Positions 1 through 5,509 of a stretch of DNA of 5,806 nt are shown here, in pieces. Position 1 is the first letter of the stretch. The number at the start of each line of letters is the position of its first letter. The DNA is from an uncultured Lachnospiraceae bacterium (GTDB lineage Bacteria; Bacillota; Clostridia; Lachnospirales; Lachnospiraceae), in the NCBI GenBank assembly GCA_944376975.1, contig CALWEE010000118.1, positions 1-5,806 of the forward strand, read 5' to 3'. Position numbers and translations under genes: made by a program. The notes under the pieces were generated by a model that saw only the letters and a program-made list of their open reading frames with translations, was not told the DNA's origin and did not search any database.

Positions 1-1379
1 GCTTCCTCGATCTCAGCGTCGGAAGCGTCGGCCTTTCCCCAGCGCAGGTTATCCCGTATGGTCCCGCTGAACAGCGTATTCTTCTGAAGGACCACCGCGA
101 TGGCGTCCCGGAGCACATGCAGCGGATAATCGGCCACAGGCCGGCCGTCGATGCGCACTTCCCCTTCTGTCGCTTCGTAAAGCCGGGGGATCAGCTGGAT
201 GAGCGTGGACTTGGCCGATCCGGTCTGGCCGATGATCCCCACCGTCTGTCCAGGCGGGATACACAGGCTGATATCGGACAAAACATATTCCTTCGCCTGT
301 TTTTTGTATTTGAACCAGACATGGTCGAAAACAATGTCGCCTTTTTCCACTTCCAGCGGATGGCCGATCGCCTCGGCCGTCTTCGCCGACTGCTCATCGG
401 TGATCTCGATCTTTTCATCAATGACTTCCATGACCCGCCGGCCGGAGGCCAGCGAGCGGGTGAGCATCATGAACACGTTGGAAAGCATCATGAGGGAATT
501 GAGTATCTGCATGACATAGCTGAGAAACCCGGTCAGTTTCCCCACTTCCATCTCTCCGGCCCCGATGACCCGCGACCCGAACCAGAGGATGCACAAGATC
601 GTGGCGTACATGACCAGCTGCATGGCAGGCATGTTCAAGGCTGAAAAACGGAACGCCCGCTCGGAAATACCCTGCAGCGTCTCATTGCTTTCGTTGAATT
701 TCTCGATCTCGTACTCATCCCGCACATAAGCTTTGACGACCCGGATCGCCCGAAGATTTTCCCGTATACGCCGGTTGAGCAGATCGATGGCGCTTTGCAT
801 ACGGGTATAAAAGGGACGGACATGAAAGATGATGTAAAAAAGCATGGTCCCCAACACCGGAAGGGCGACGCAGAACACAAGGGCAAGCTTGGTGTTCATG
901 GAAAACGCGAACGTCAGCGCCATCACCAGCATGACCGGCGCCCGGCAGGCGGGACGCATGCCTGTCGCCACCGTATTCTGGATATTGGTGATATCGCTGG
1001 TCAGCCGGGTCACCAGAGACGATACCCTAAACCGGTCCATGTTGCCGAAAGAAAATTCCTGGAGTTTTTTATATTCCGCTTTCCGAAGTTCCGCGCCCAG
1101 TCCCTGCCCGGCCAGCGCGGCGAACCGGGAACTGCCCGTGCCCAAAAGCAGAGCCAGCAGGGCGCAGACGATCATCAGCGCACCTTGCCGGAATATGTAA
1201 GCCTGATCCGCGTTTTTCACGCCCACATCCACGATGTCCGACATGAGCAAAGGTATGACCAGCTCAAAGACGCTTTCGCTGATGATGCAGGCCATGGCGA
1301 TATACGCGTATTTTTTATAGTGGTGCAGATAAGATAACAGCCTTTTAAGCACCCGGATCCCCGCCTTTCCGCCAGACAT
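1..1379 (-). CDS. ABC exporter subunit, fused membrane and ATPase domains (partial, C-terminus outside window)
   Basis: This is a half-transporter of the multidrug/lipid exporter type (MdlB/YheI-like), which couples ATP hydrolysis to export across the cytoplasmic membrane. The 459 visible residues hold an ABC transporter type 1 membrane domain (about 20-310). It includes the coupling-helix stretches SLVTRLTSDITNIQN (121-135) and NRRIRENLRAIRVVKAYVRD (202-221). The nucleotide-binding domain follows from about 348: Walker A GQTGSAKST (384-392) and Q-loop Gln432. The frame runs off the window just after TIRDNLRWGKA, so signature and Walker B are not visible; about 120 residues are missing from a usual 570-590. 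Walker A has Ala389 where Gly is classical; I recall this variant as common in Firmicute exporters of this type, so it need not be a defect. The ATG at 1379 has almost no Shine-Dalgarno. A GTG at 1352 (giving MLKRLLSYLHH) lies behind a G-rich stretch and fits family N-termini, so it may be the true start. The partner subunit may lie beyond the window. The substrate is unknown. Confidence 0.93.
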   Translation of the reverse strand, partial: MSGGKAGIRVLKRLLSYLHHYKKYAYIAMACIISESVFELVIPLLMSDIVDVGVKNADQAYIFRQGALMIVCALLALLLGTGSSRFAALAGQGLGAELRKAEYKKLQEFSFGNMDRFRVSSLVTRLTSDITNIQNTVATGMRPACRAPVMLVMALTFAFSMNTKLALVFCVALPVLGTMLFYIIFHVRPFYTRMQSAIDLLNRRIRENLRAIRVVKAYVRDEYEIEKFNESNETLQGISERAFRFSALNMPAMQLVMYATILCILWFGSRVIGAGEMEVGKLTGFLSYVMQILNSLMMLSNVFMMLTRSLASGRRVMEVIDEKIEITDEQSAKTAEAIGHPLEVEKGDIVFDHVWFKYKKQAKEYVLSDISLCIPPGQTVGIIGQTGSAKSTLIQLIPRLYEATEGEVRIDGRPVADYPLHVLRDAIAVVLQKNTLFSGTIRDNLRWGKADASDAEIEE

Positions 1380-1388
1380 TCTGGCTTT

Positions 1389-1425
1389 AACTATTGTATA
1401 TACAATAATTGTATATGCAATAGTT
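1389..1425. promoter_or_regulatory. 37-bp near-perfect palindrome, putative double repressor operator
   Basis: The element is symmetric about A1407. Of 18 base pairs of symmetry 17 match; only T1397/G1417 breaks it. It is also two head-to-tail 14-bp palindromes, ATTGTATATACAAT (1393-1406, perfect) and ATTGTATATGCAAT (1408-1421, one change), with centres 15 bp apart. It covers the -10 box and predicted start point of the exporter gene, the classical place for a repressor. The TTG-N6-CAA core resembles sites of small dimeric winged-helix repressors (MarR or GntR type), but the binding protein is not identified. Symmetry and position are seen; the function is inferred. Confidence 0.75.
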
Positions 1426-1436
1426 TCAGGTGTCAA
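1408..1436 (-). promoter_or_regulatory. Sigma-A promoter of the ABC exporter gene
   Basis: On the minus strand there is a perfect -35 TTGACA (1431-1436), a 17-bp spacer and a -10 TACAAT (1408-1413). The expected start point is near 1401, giving a leader of about 22 nt to the ATG at 1379 or about 50 nt to the GTG at 1352. The -10 box and start point are embedded in the 37-bp palindrome. This suggests a strong promoter that is normally shut by a repressor. Confidence 0.82.
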
Positions 1437-1467
1437 TAGAGAACGCCGATGGAAAGCCGGAAAAGAG

Positions 1468-1519
1468 CAGGAAAAAGGAAAGGGTACCTGAAATGTTGCG
1501 AAAACACTTCAGATACCCT
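1468..1519 (-). terminator. Rho-independent terminator of upp
   Basis: The arms 1503-1519 and 1481-1497 form a 17-bp stem with two G-U wobbles and a 5-nt loop (TTCGC on the transcript). A pyrimidine tract (TTTCCTTTTTCC) follows at about 1469-1480. It starts 24 bp after the upp stop codon. No T-tract follows on the other strand, so it acts only on minus-strand transcripts. It separates upp from the exporter promoter about 30 bp further on. Confidence 0.88.
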
Positions 1520-1542
1520 CTGTACCACTATTTGTCCCGCTC

Positions 1543-2172
1543 CTATTTCGTCCCGAAGATACGGTCGCCCGCGTCGCCCAGTCCCGGGCAGATATAGGCT
1601 TTCTCATTCAGGCATCTGTCCAGGTGCCCGCAGTAGATCTGCACGTCCGGATGCGCCTCGTGGAGCGCCGAAAGGCCTTCCGGCGCGGCAATGATACACA
1701 TGAATTTGATCTTCTTCCCGCATCTTTGCTTGACGAAATCCACCGCGGCCACAGCGGAACCGCCGGTGGCGAGCATGGGATCGGTTATGACGATCAGTCG
1801 TTCTCCGATCGCCTCAGGCAGCTTGCAGTAATACTCGTGGGGCATGTGGGTGACCGGGTCTCTGTAAAGGCCGATATGGCCAACCCTGGCCGAAGGCACG
1901 AGCGTGAGCATACCGTTTACCATGCCAAGGCCCGCTCTCAGCACCGGTACGACCGCCAGTTTTTTTCCGGCGATGAACGGCGCCCGACACGTCTCAAGGG
2001 GCGTCTTCACTTCCTGTTCTTCCACCGGAAGATCCCTCAGCGCTTCATAGCCCATCAGCACCGTGATCTCTTCCACCAGTTTGCGGAATTCATTCGTTCC
2101 CGTTGTCTCGTCCCGCAGGCGGGATATTTTGTGCTGGATCAGCGGATGATCCATGAAAAAAACATTATCCAT
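1543..2172 (-). CDS. upp: Uracil phosphoribosyltransferase
   Basis: This cytoplasmic enzyme of pyrimidine salvage makes UMP from uracil and PRPP. The 209 residues match the usual 208-210 of the bacterial family. Visible motifs are [11 protein letters not shown] (74-84), the PRPP-binding loop DPMLATGGS (131-139) following a hydrophobic strand, and the uracil-binding C-terminus [12 protein letters not shown] (193-204). The start is set at ATG 2172 because AAGGA and AGGA motifs lie 10 and 5 nt upstream and the product then begins [15 protein letters not shown] as in homologs. An ATG at 2199 would be only about 5 nt from the predicted transcript start and has no ribosome site. The gene has its own promoter (2211-2239) and terminator and appears to be a single-gene unit, although read-through from the upstream permease gene is possible. 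All key motifs are intact. Confidence 0.97.
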   Translation of the reverse strand: MDNVFFMDHPLIQHKISRLRDETTGTNEFRKLVEEITVLMGYEALRDLPVEEQEVKTPLETCRAPFIAGKKLAVVPVLRAGLGMVNGMLTLVPSARVGHIGLYRDPVTHMPHEYYCKLPEAIGERLIVITDPMLATGGSAVAAVDFVKQRCGKKIKFMCIIAAPEGLSALHEAHPDVQIYCGHLDRCLNEKAYICPGLGDAGDRIFGTK

Positions 2173-2210
2173 ATGTATCCTGTCCTTTCTTTCAGCCATG
2201 ATCTGTCTTT

Positions 2211-2239
2211 ATTATAGATGAGGCGAAAGGGATTTTCAA
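2211..2239 (-). promoter_or_regulatory. upp: Sigma-A promoter of upp
   Basis: The minus strand has -35 TTGAAA (2234-2239), a 17-bp spacer and a perfect -10 TATAAT (2211-2216). The start point is expected near 2204, giving a leader of about 32 nt. That leader is too short for a classical PyrR-type attenuator, and no hairpin was seen in it. Confidence 0.8.
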
Positions 2240-2276
2240 TATGGACTTGCCGTATCGGAAGACGCCGCCTCCGGTC

Positions 2277-2981
2277 TCACGCCGCCATCTGCCGGCGCAG
2301 GAGCATCCAGTTGACAGCCATCACCCCGGCGGCCAAAATCAGAAAGATCAACGCGCCCGAAAGATAGAACAATCCGCCCGTCGCCGCCGCGATCCGGTCA
2401 ATGATCGGTCCAAAAGCCGTGATCCCCAGCCGGAAGGCGCGCTCCATGTTCAGGCAGAAAACCACCCAGGCGGCTGTATAGATCCAGATCATGGCCCGGC
2501 CAAAGCGGAGCGCCAGTATGCCGGACAGCATCCCCAGGCTCATGATGAAGGGCAGTCCCGGGAAAAACCAGCGAAGGGACGCCATCGTAATCTCGCCTTC
2601 TATAGGTAAAGCCGGATAGGCGTAAGACAGAAACTGCCTTTCCAGGAAAACCAGGCCGATAACGATGACCAGCAGCAGCTCCATACAGATCAGGCCGGAC
2701 AGACAGCTGCCCACCAACCAGTCCTTCCGCGTCTGACCCATATAAACCGCTATATTGAAATTGCGGGTGGCGGATGTGCACGCCGAAAGAAAAGCGAAAA
2801 CTATAAGGATCATACAGACAAACATACCGCCAAGGGGGACCCCTGCCTTCGCGTCATCCACAAACGCCGTGATCAGGGCCACTATGATATCCCCTAAGAT
2901 GAGCGCCGCGATCATAGCCAGGAGCGCGCCGATCGCGTTCGACCGGAAATAGCGCGCTTCCACTTTCAAAGTCCTGCTCAT
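2277..2981 (-). CDS. ABC-2-like permease, second permease of the GntR/ABC operon
   Basis: This 234-aa integral membrane protein has about six hydrophobic segments (near 15-40, 50-70, 90-113, 136-159, 164-178 and 204-227) and a basic C-terminus (LLRRQMAA). There is no signal peptide or large soluble domain. It contains no ATPase motif and is most simply a membrane partner of the ATPase encoded two genes upstream. After the second segment it carries NFNIAVYMGQTRKDWLV (74-90), a loop pattern I associate with permeases of YtrA/YtrB-type operons. The gene lies 25 nt after the other permease, with a ribosome site AGGATGAGGG just before ATG 2981. No convincing terminator follows; the upp promoter begins about 40 bp downstream. 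I assign no substrate. Membrane protein status is certain, and the transporter role rests on context. Confidence 0.87.
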   Translation of the reverse strand: MSRTLKVEARYFRSNAIGALLAMIAALILGDIIVALITAFVDDAKAGVPLGGMFVCMILIVFAFLSACTSATRNFNIAVYMGQTRKDWLVGSCLSGLICMELLLVIVIGLVFLERQFLSYAYPALPIEGEITMASLRWFFPGLPFIMSLGMLSGILALRFGRAMIWIYTAAWVVFCLNMERAFRLGITAFGPIIDRIAAATGGLFYLSGALIFLILAAGVMAVNWMLLRRQMAA

Positions 2982-3006
2982 GTTCCCTCATCCTTTCTCT
3001 GCTTGC

Positions 3007-3678
3007 TTAGATATAGAGCTGGGCTTTCCGGAATACCAGGTGCATGACGGCCGTGCCGACAAGGAAAACCCCGATGCCCGCGCCGACGATGATCCCGGCG
3101 CTCGCCCAACTGATGATATGTTCCATAAACCCTGAAAACAGCGTGTTTCCGCTGGCCATATAGGCGCCGACCACGCCTCCGAAAAGAGCGCCGGCCAGAC
3201 CGCAGATCACACCTCCCACTTTGCCGTACCGGACATACAGCACGGCGAAAGCCAGGGAAAAACCTTCCGCGATCAGGATAAGCCCCATCGACTCAACACC
3301 CACGATCAGCGCGTCTTCCACGCCAAGACGGGACAGGATCAGCAAAACGCCCGTCATGATCAAAAACAGCACAAGATCTGTCGCCAGGAAACTGAACGCC
3401 ATCTCACGATGGATCCGGCTCCGGCATGCCTGGAAAGACAGGACGACCGGATAATAGGTCTTGAAAAAACCGAGGACATAAATGAACATCCAAAATGTGG
3501 CGCCGGCCAGAATATAGGTGGGCAATGACACCCGAAAGAACAGGACGATCCCGCCATCGATCTCGTCATAAGACATAAGGAAGGAGAAGATATCCAGCGC
3601 TATCGCCAGGGCGCATATGGCCCCCACATTCTCGAGGATATGATGGCCCCAGAAAGGAAGGGTATTCTTTCTTTTCAT
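3007..3678 (-). CDS. ABC-2-like permease, first permease of the GntR/ABC operon
   Basis: This 223-aa membrane protein has about six hydrophobic segments (near 17-36, 44-71, 95-117, 124-149, 154-175 and 193-216). The last two are rich in glycine and alanine. Its ATG overlaps the ATPase stop codon as ATGA, with GAGGAGG 7 nt upstream inside the ATPase gene, so the two are very likely translationally coupled and made in matched amounts. The stretch FKTYYPVVLSFQACRSRIH (72-90) aligns loosely in position and pattern with the post-helix-2 loop of the downstream permease. The two may therefore be old paralogs forming a heterodimeric membrane domain. No catalytic motif or signal peptide is visible, and the substrate is unknown. 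Confidence 0.87.
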   Translation of the reverse strand: MKRKNTLPFWGHHILENVGAICALAIALDIFSFLMSYDEIDGGIVLFFRVSLPTYILAGATFWMFIYVLGFFKTYYPVVLSFQACRSRIHREMAFSFLATDLVLFLIMTGVLLILSRLGVEDALIVGVESMGLILIAEGFSLAFAVLYVRYGKVGGVICGLAGALFGGVVGAYMASGNTLFSGFMEHIISWASAGIIVGAGIGVFLVGTAVMHLVFRKAQLYI

Positions 3679-4553
3679 ACGTGTTCCTCCTCACCGCACA
3701 ACGCGACAAATACCTGCTGGAGCGTCACGCCCCGCACATCCACATCCGCGGAAGCGTCCAACGACTGCCCCTCTTTCAGGCGGACCATGACCGTCTTGCC
3801 CCGGCCGATCCGCTCCGGGTGATGAGTTTCCAGGCCGGCCGCCGCCGCGTCCACCACATCGTCCTTGCCGCTGATACATACGCAGTGTTCCAGAAGGTCT
3901 TCCGTATTTTCTTTTAAGATGATACGGCCCTTGTCGATCATGATGACTTCTTCAAAAATATTGGCGGCTTCCTCGATGATATGGGTGGATATGAGGAAGG
4001 TCCGGCCGGTATTCTGGAATTCCTCCAGAAGGACCTGATAAAACTGTTCCCGGGCGACCACATCCAACCCGGCCACCGGCTCATCCAACAGGGTAAACTC
4101 GGCCTTGCTCGCCATGGCCACGATGATGGTCACCATGGACATCATCCCTTTGGACAGCTTGCATATACGCTTCTTTACATCCAGGCCGAACAGACGGACC
4201 AGCCGGTCTGCCAGAGCCTGATCCCAATGGGGAAAATAAATGGAAGCGATCTTTAAATATTCCTTTGCCTTCATGGCGTTGGCGCTCATCCCGTTCATGG
4301 GATTCAACTCCCTTGAAAAGCATATCTTTTCCAGCGCCTCGGGATTCTCCCAAACCGGCAGGCCGTCGCAGGACACCTGGCCTTCACTGGCCGGATTCTG
4401 AGCCGTGAGCACAGATAAAAGCGTTGTTTTGCCCGCTCCGTTCCTTCCGATCAGTCCGTAGATCTTTCCATGCTCCAAAGTCAGGTCCACCTGATCGAGC
4501 ACTGTTTTTTTGCCGTATCTTTTAACGATATTTCTGCACATCAAACCTTCCAT
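3675..4553 (-). CDS. ABC transporter ATPase, YtrB-like
   Basis: This 292-aa cytoplasmic ATPase should energise the two permeases encoded downstream. Motifs in order: Walker A GRNGAGKT (36-43), signature LSKGM in place of LSGGQ (133-137), Walker B FTLLDE (153-158), D-loop AGLD (161-164) and H-loop STH (His191). No glutamine is evident at the expected Q-loop, where ICFSRELNP (77-85) stands. About 80 residues after the H-loop form the C-terminal extension usual in this subgroup. The start is placed at ATG 4553 because AAGGAGG lies 8 nt upstream and the start comes 1 nt after the gntR stop. An in-frame ATG at 4571 inside gntR has a weaker site. The ATPase domain is certain; the YtrB-type assignment rests on sequence flavour and the adjacent YtrA-type regulator. 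By analogy with Bacillus subtilis ytr, a role in envelope or antibiotic stress is possible but not shown. Confidence 0.95.
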   Translation of the reverse strand: MEGLMCRNIVKRYGKKTVLDQVDLTLEHGKIYGLIGRNGAGKTTLLSVLTAQNPASEGQVSCDGLPVWENPEALEKICFSRELNPMNGMSANAMKAKEYLKIASIYFPHWDQALADRLVRLFGLDVKKRICKLSKGMMSMVTIIVAMASKAEFTLLDEPVAGLDVVAREQFYQVLLEEFQNTGRTFLISTHIIEEAANIFEEVIMIDKGRIILKENTEDLLEHCVCISGKDDVVDAAAAGLETHHPERIGRGKTVMVRLKEGQSLDASADVDVRGVTLQQVFVALCGEEEHV

Positions 4554-4554
4554 G

Positions 4555-4929
4555 TCATTTCCCTCCTTCATGCCCTTCTTCGATCATGGCGATGACTTCT
4601 CTTTTGGTGATCCCCAATCCTTCCGCCTCCTGAAGCAGGCTTCTGATATACGTATCGTAAAACGCTTTCTTTCTCTTTGACACGATCATCTGCTTGGCTC
4701 CGTCTGTCACAAACATGCCGATCCCCCGTTTCTTATACAAAATGCCTTCATCCACCAGAAGATTGATGCCTTTGGCCGCCGTCGCCGGATTGATCGTATA
4801 GATCCGGGCCAGCTCGTTGGTACTGGGCACTTTTTCTTCTTCCATGATGATATCCCGCAGGATATCGTTCTCGATCTTTTCTTTGATCTGGATATAAATG
4901 GACTTTTCCTGAGTCAGCAATTCTTTCAC
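4555..4929 (-). CDS. GntR-family transcriptional regulator, YtrA subfamily
   Basis: This 124-aa protein has an N-terminal winged helix-turn-helix (about 11-75), with VPSTNELARIYTINPATAAK (34-53) as the DNA-binding helices and a wing around KKRGIGMFV. A short helical C-terminal tail (about 80-124) follows, rather than a large ligand domain. That length and architecture define the YtrA subfamily, dimeric repressors usually encoded first in the ABC operon they control. Here it is the first gene of a four-gene operon and the ATPase start is 1 nt after its stop. It starts with GTG at 4929; an in-frame stop lies three codons upstream, which excludes a longer form. The best Shine-Dalgarno, GGGAGG (4942-4947), is 12 nt away, longer than ideal, so initiation may be modest and keep regulator levels low. 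It probably binds the palindrome at 5016-5037 and represses its own operon. Confidence 0.94.
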   Translation of the reverse strand: MKELLTQEKSIYIQIKEKIENDILRDIIMEEEKVPSTNELARIYTINPATAAKGINLLVDEGILYKKRGIGMFVTDGAKQMIVSKRKKAFYDTYIRSLLQEAEGLGITKREVIAMIEEGHEGGK

Positions 4930-4942
4930 ATCGTTTCACATC
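4924..4942. repeat. Tandem 9-bp repeat at the gntR start codon
   Basis: TTTCACATC occurs at 4924-4932 and again at 4934-4942, with a period of 10 bp. On the coding strand this is GATGTGAAA twice, so the GTG start codon has a copy 10 nt upstream that is followed by other-frame codons. The repeat spaces the Shine-Dalgarno 12 nt from the start; without it the spacing would be 2 nt. A small slippage duplication that tuned translation is possible, but chance is not excluded. Confidence 0.55.
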
Positions 4943-4961
4943 CTCCCGGTCTCTTGTCCGT

Positions 4962-5000
4962 CATCGGCAGTAGATTCTCTTTTGTCTCCTTCCGCCGATG
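4962..5000 (-). repeat. Inverted repeat in the leader of the GntR/ABC operon
   Basis: CATCGGC (4962-4968) and GCCGATG (4994-5000) are exact 7-bp complements separated by 25 bp. In the roughly 100-nt leader transcript they could pair and enclose a purine-rich loop containing AAGGAG. There is no T-tract, so this is not a terminator. The long loop makes a functional structure uncertain. Confidence 0.4.
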
Positions 5001-5015
5001 TTCTTTACTTATATG

Positions 5016-5037
5016 GTTCATTACTTGTGTAACTAAC
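5016..5037. promoter_or_regulatory. Imperfect 22-bp palindrome, putative operator of the GntR regulator
   Basis: The arms GTTCATTAC (5016-5024) and GTAACTAAC (5029-5037) match at 7 of 9 positions when one is reverse-complemented, around a central TTGT. The element starts inside the -10 box and covers the predicted start point near 5029. That is where an autorepressor of the YtrA type would be expected to bind. The symmetry is seen; assigning it to the adjacent regulator is inference. Confidence 0.55.
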
Positions 5038-5064
5038 TATATCACTGTTGTTCCGCCTTGTCAA
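5036..5064 (-). promoter_or_regulatory. Sigma-A promoter of the GntR/ABC/permease operon
   Basis: The minus strand has a perfect -35 TTGACA (5059-5064), a 17-bp spacer and a -10 TATAGT (5036-5041). An A-rich tract on the same strand (T-run at 5079-5092 on the plus strand) lies about 15 bp upstream of the -35 and could act as an UP element. The start point is near 5029, leaving a leader of about 100 nt before gntR. Confidence 0.82.
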
Positions 5065-5104
5065 TCCCATCCGGCATATTTTTCTTTTTTTTAACATGAA
5101 ATTA

Positions 5105-5135
5105 ACAGGACCCGGCTTGCGGCTCCTGTCTTTTT
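5105..5135 (+). terminator. Terminator-like hairpin overlapping the small-gene promoter
   Basis: ACAGGA (5105-5110) pairs with TCCTGT (5124-5129). After a C-C mismatch, CCG (5112-5114) pairs with CGG (5120-5122) around a GCTTG loop. CTTTTT follows directly, the form of a rho-independent terminator for plus-strand transcripts. No plus-strand gene lies upstream in the window, so it may shield the small gene from stray transcription or be fortuitous. Its 3' half overlaps the putative promoter at 5117-5146. Confidence 0.5.
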
Positions 5136-5146
5136 CCTGATACACT
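5117..5146 (+). promoter_or_regulatory. Putative extended -10 promoter of the small membrane protein gene
   Basis: There is a weak -35 TTGCGG (5117-5122), an 18-bp spacer and -10 TACACT (5141-5146) preceded by TGA (5138-5140), the TGn extension that can compensate for a poor -35. The start point would be near 5153, giving a leader of about 23 nt that contains the ribosome site. Confidence 0.5.
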
Positions 5147-5175
5147 TGTCATGGATCTAAGGAGGATATCTTATT

Positions 5176-5490
5176 ATGGGAGAATGTTTAGTATATGGAC
5201 TGCTGGCTTTCCTTTTCGCGGCTGTAGGCTGGACGTCCTACAACGCGAAAAGGCCGGCGGGCTTCTGGACTTTCGTTAAATCGCCGAAGGTGACCGACCT
5301 GGAAAGATACAACCACGCTGTCGGCCGTCTCTGGTACGGTTTCGCGGCCATCTTTACGCTGTTCGGCCTGGCGTCTTTGTTCGGCCAGAACAGTCCGGCG
5401 GCCTTCGTTATACCGCCCTGTTCAATCCTTGTGACTGTCGCGGTATTTGCCGTCTATTTCCGGATCGAAGAAAAATACCGGGTAAATTAA
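5176..5490 (+). CDS. Small three-helix membrane protein of unknown function
   Basis: I do not recognise a functionally characterised family. The 104 residues contain three hydrophobic segments (about 5-22, 51-69 and 75-95), separated by a polar loop, KRPAGFWTFVKSPKVTDLERYN (25-46), and a charged C-terminus (RIEEKYRVN). The GFWT...KVTDLERYN-AVGRLW pattern reminds me of small uncharacterised membrane proteins of Clostridia, but I cannot name a domain with confidence. The start at ATG 5176 is supported by TAAGGAGG ending 10 nt upstream, a near-perfect ribosome site. It is the only plus-strand gene, divergent from the GntR/ABC operon and convergent with tspO, whose stop lies 19 bp beyond its own. 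Codon use matches its neighbours. Confidence 0.85.
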   Translation: MGECLVYGLLAFLFAAVGWTSYNAKRPAGFWTFVKSPKVTDLERYNHAVGRLWYGFAAIFTLFGLASLFGQNSPAAFVIPPCSILVTVAVFAVYFRIEEKYRVN

Positions 5491-5509
5491 ACGGCCTGCG
5501 AAAGACGGT

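Noticed and set aside
384..392. Ala in place of Gly in the exporter Walker A as evidence of a dead ATPase
   Set aside because: From memory GSAKS variants are widespread in Firmicute exporters of this type, and the lysine and serine/threonine are intact. The partial gene does not show the other motifs needed to judge.
117..644. Plus-strand ORF of 175 aa opposite the ABC exporter gene
   Set aside because: It lies wholly antisense to a well-supported exporter frame, has arginine- and histidine-rich low-plausibility composition and no family motifs. The same applies to the plus-strand ORF at 795-1337.
2173..2199. Upstream ATG (2199) as upp start
   Set aside because: It lacks a ribosome site, is only about 5 nt from the predicted transcription start and adds nine residues not typical of the family. 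ATG 2172 is better placed.
1624..2217. Plus-strand ORF of 197 aa opposite upp
   Set aside because: It is antisense to the clear upp frame and is basic and featureless. It arises because the GC-rich third positions of upp leave the opposite strand open.
2240..2276. Terminator after the last permease gene
   Set aside because: Only a 4-bp CGGA/TCCG pairing was found and no T-tract follows it.
5079..5092. T-rich run on the plus strand as part of a terminator
   Set aside because: No stable hairpin precedes it on the plus strand. On the minus strand it reads as an A-tract upstream of the -35 and fits an UP element better.
5491..5509. Hairpin between the convergent genes
   Set aside because: GGCC and GGTC can pair around GAAA, but internal mismatches interrupt the stem and no T-tract follows on either side.
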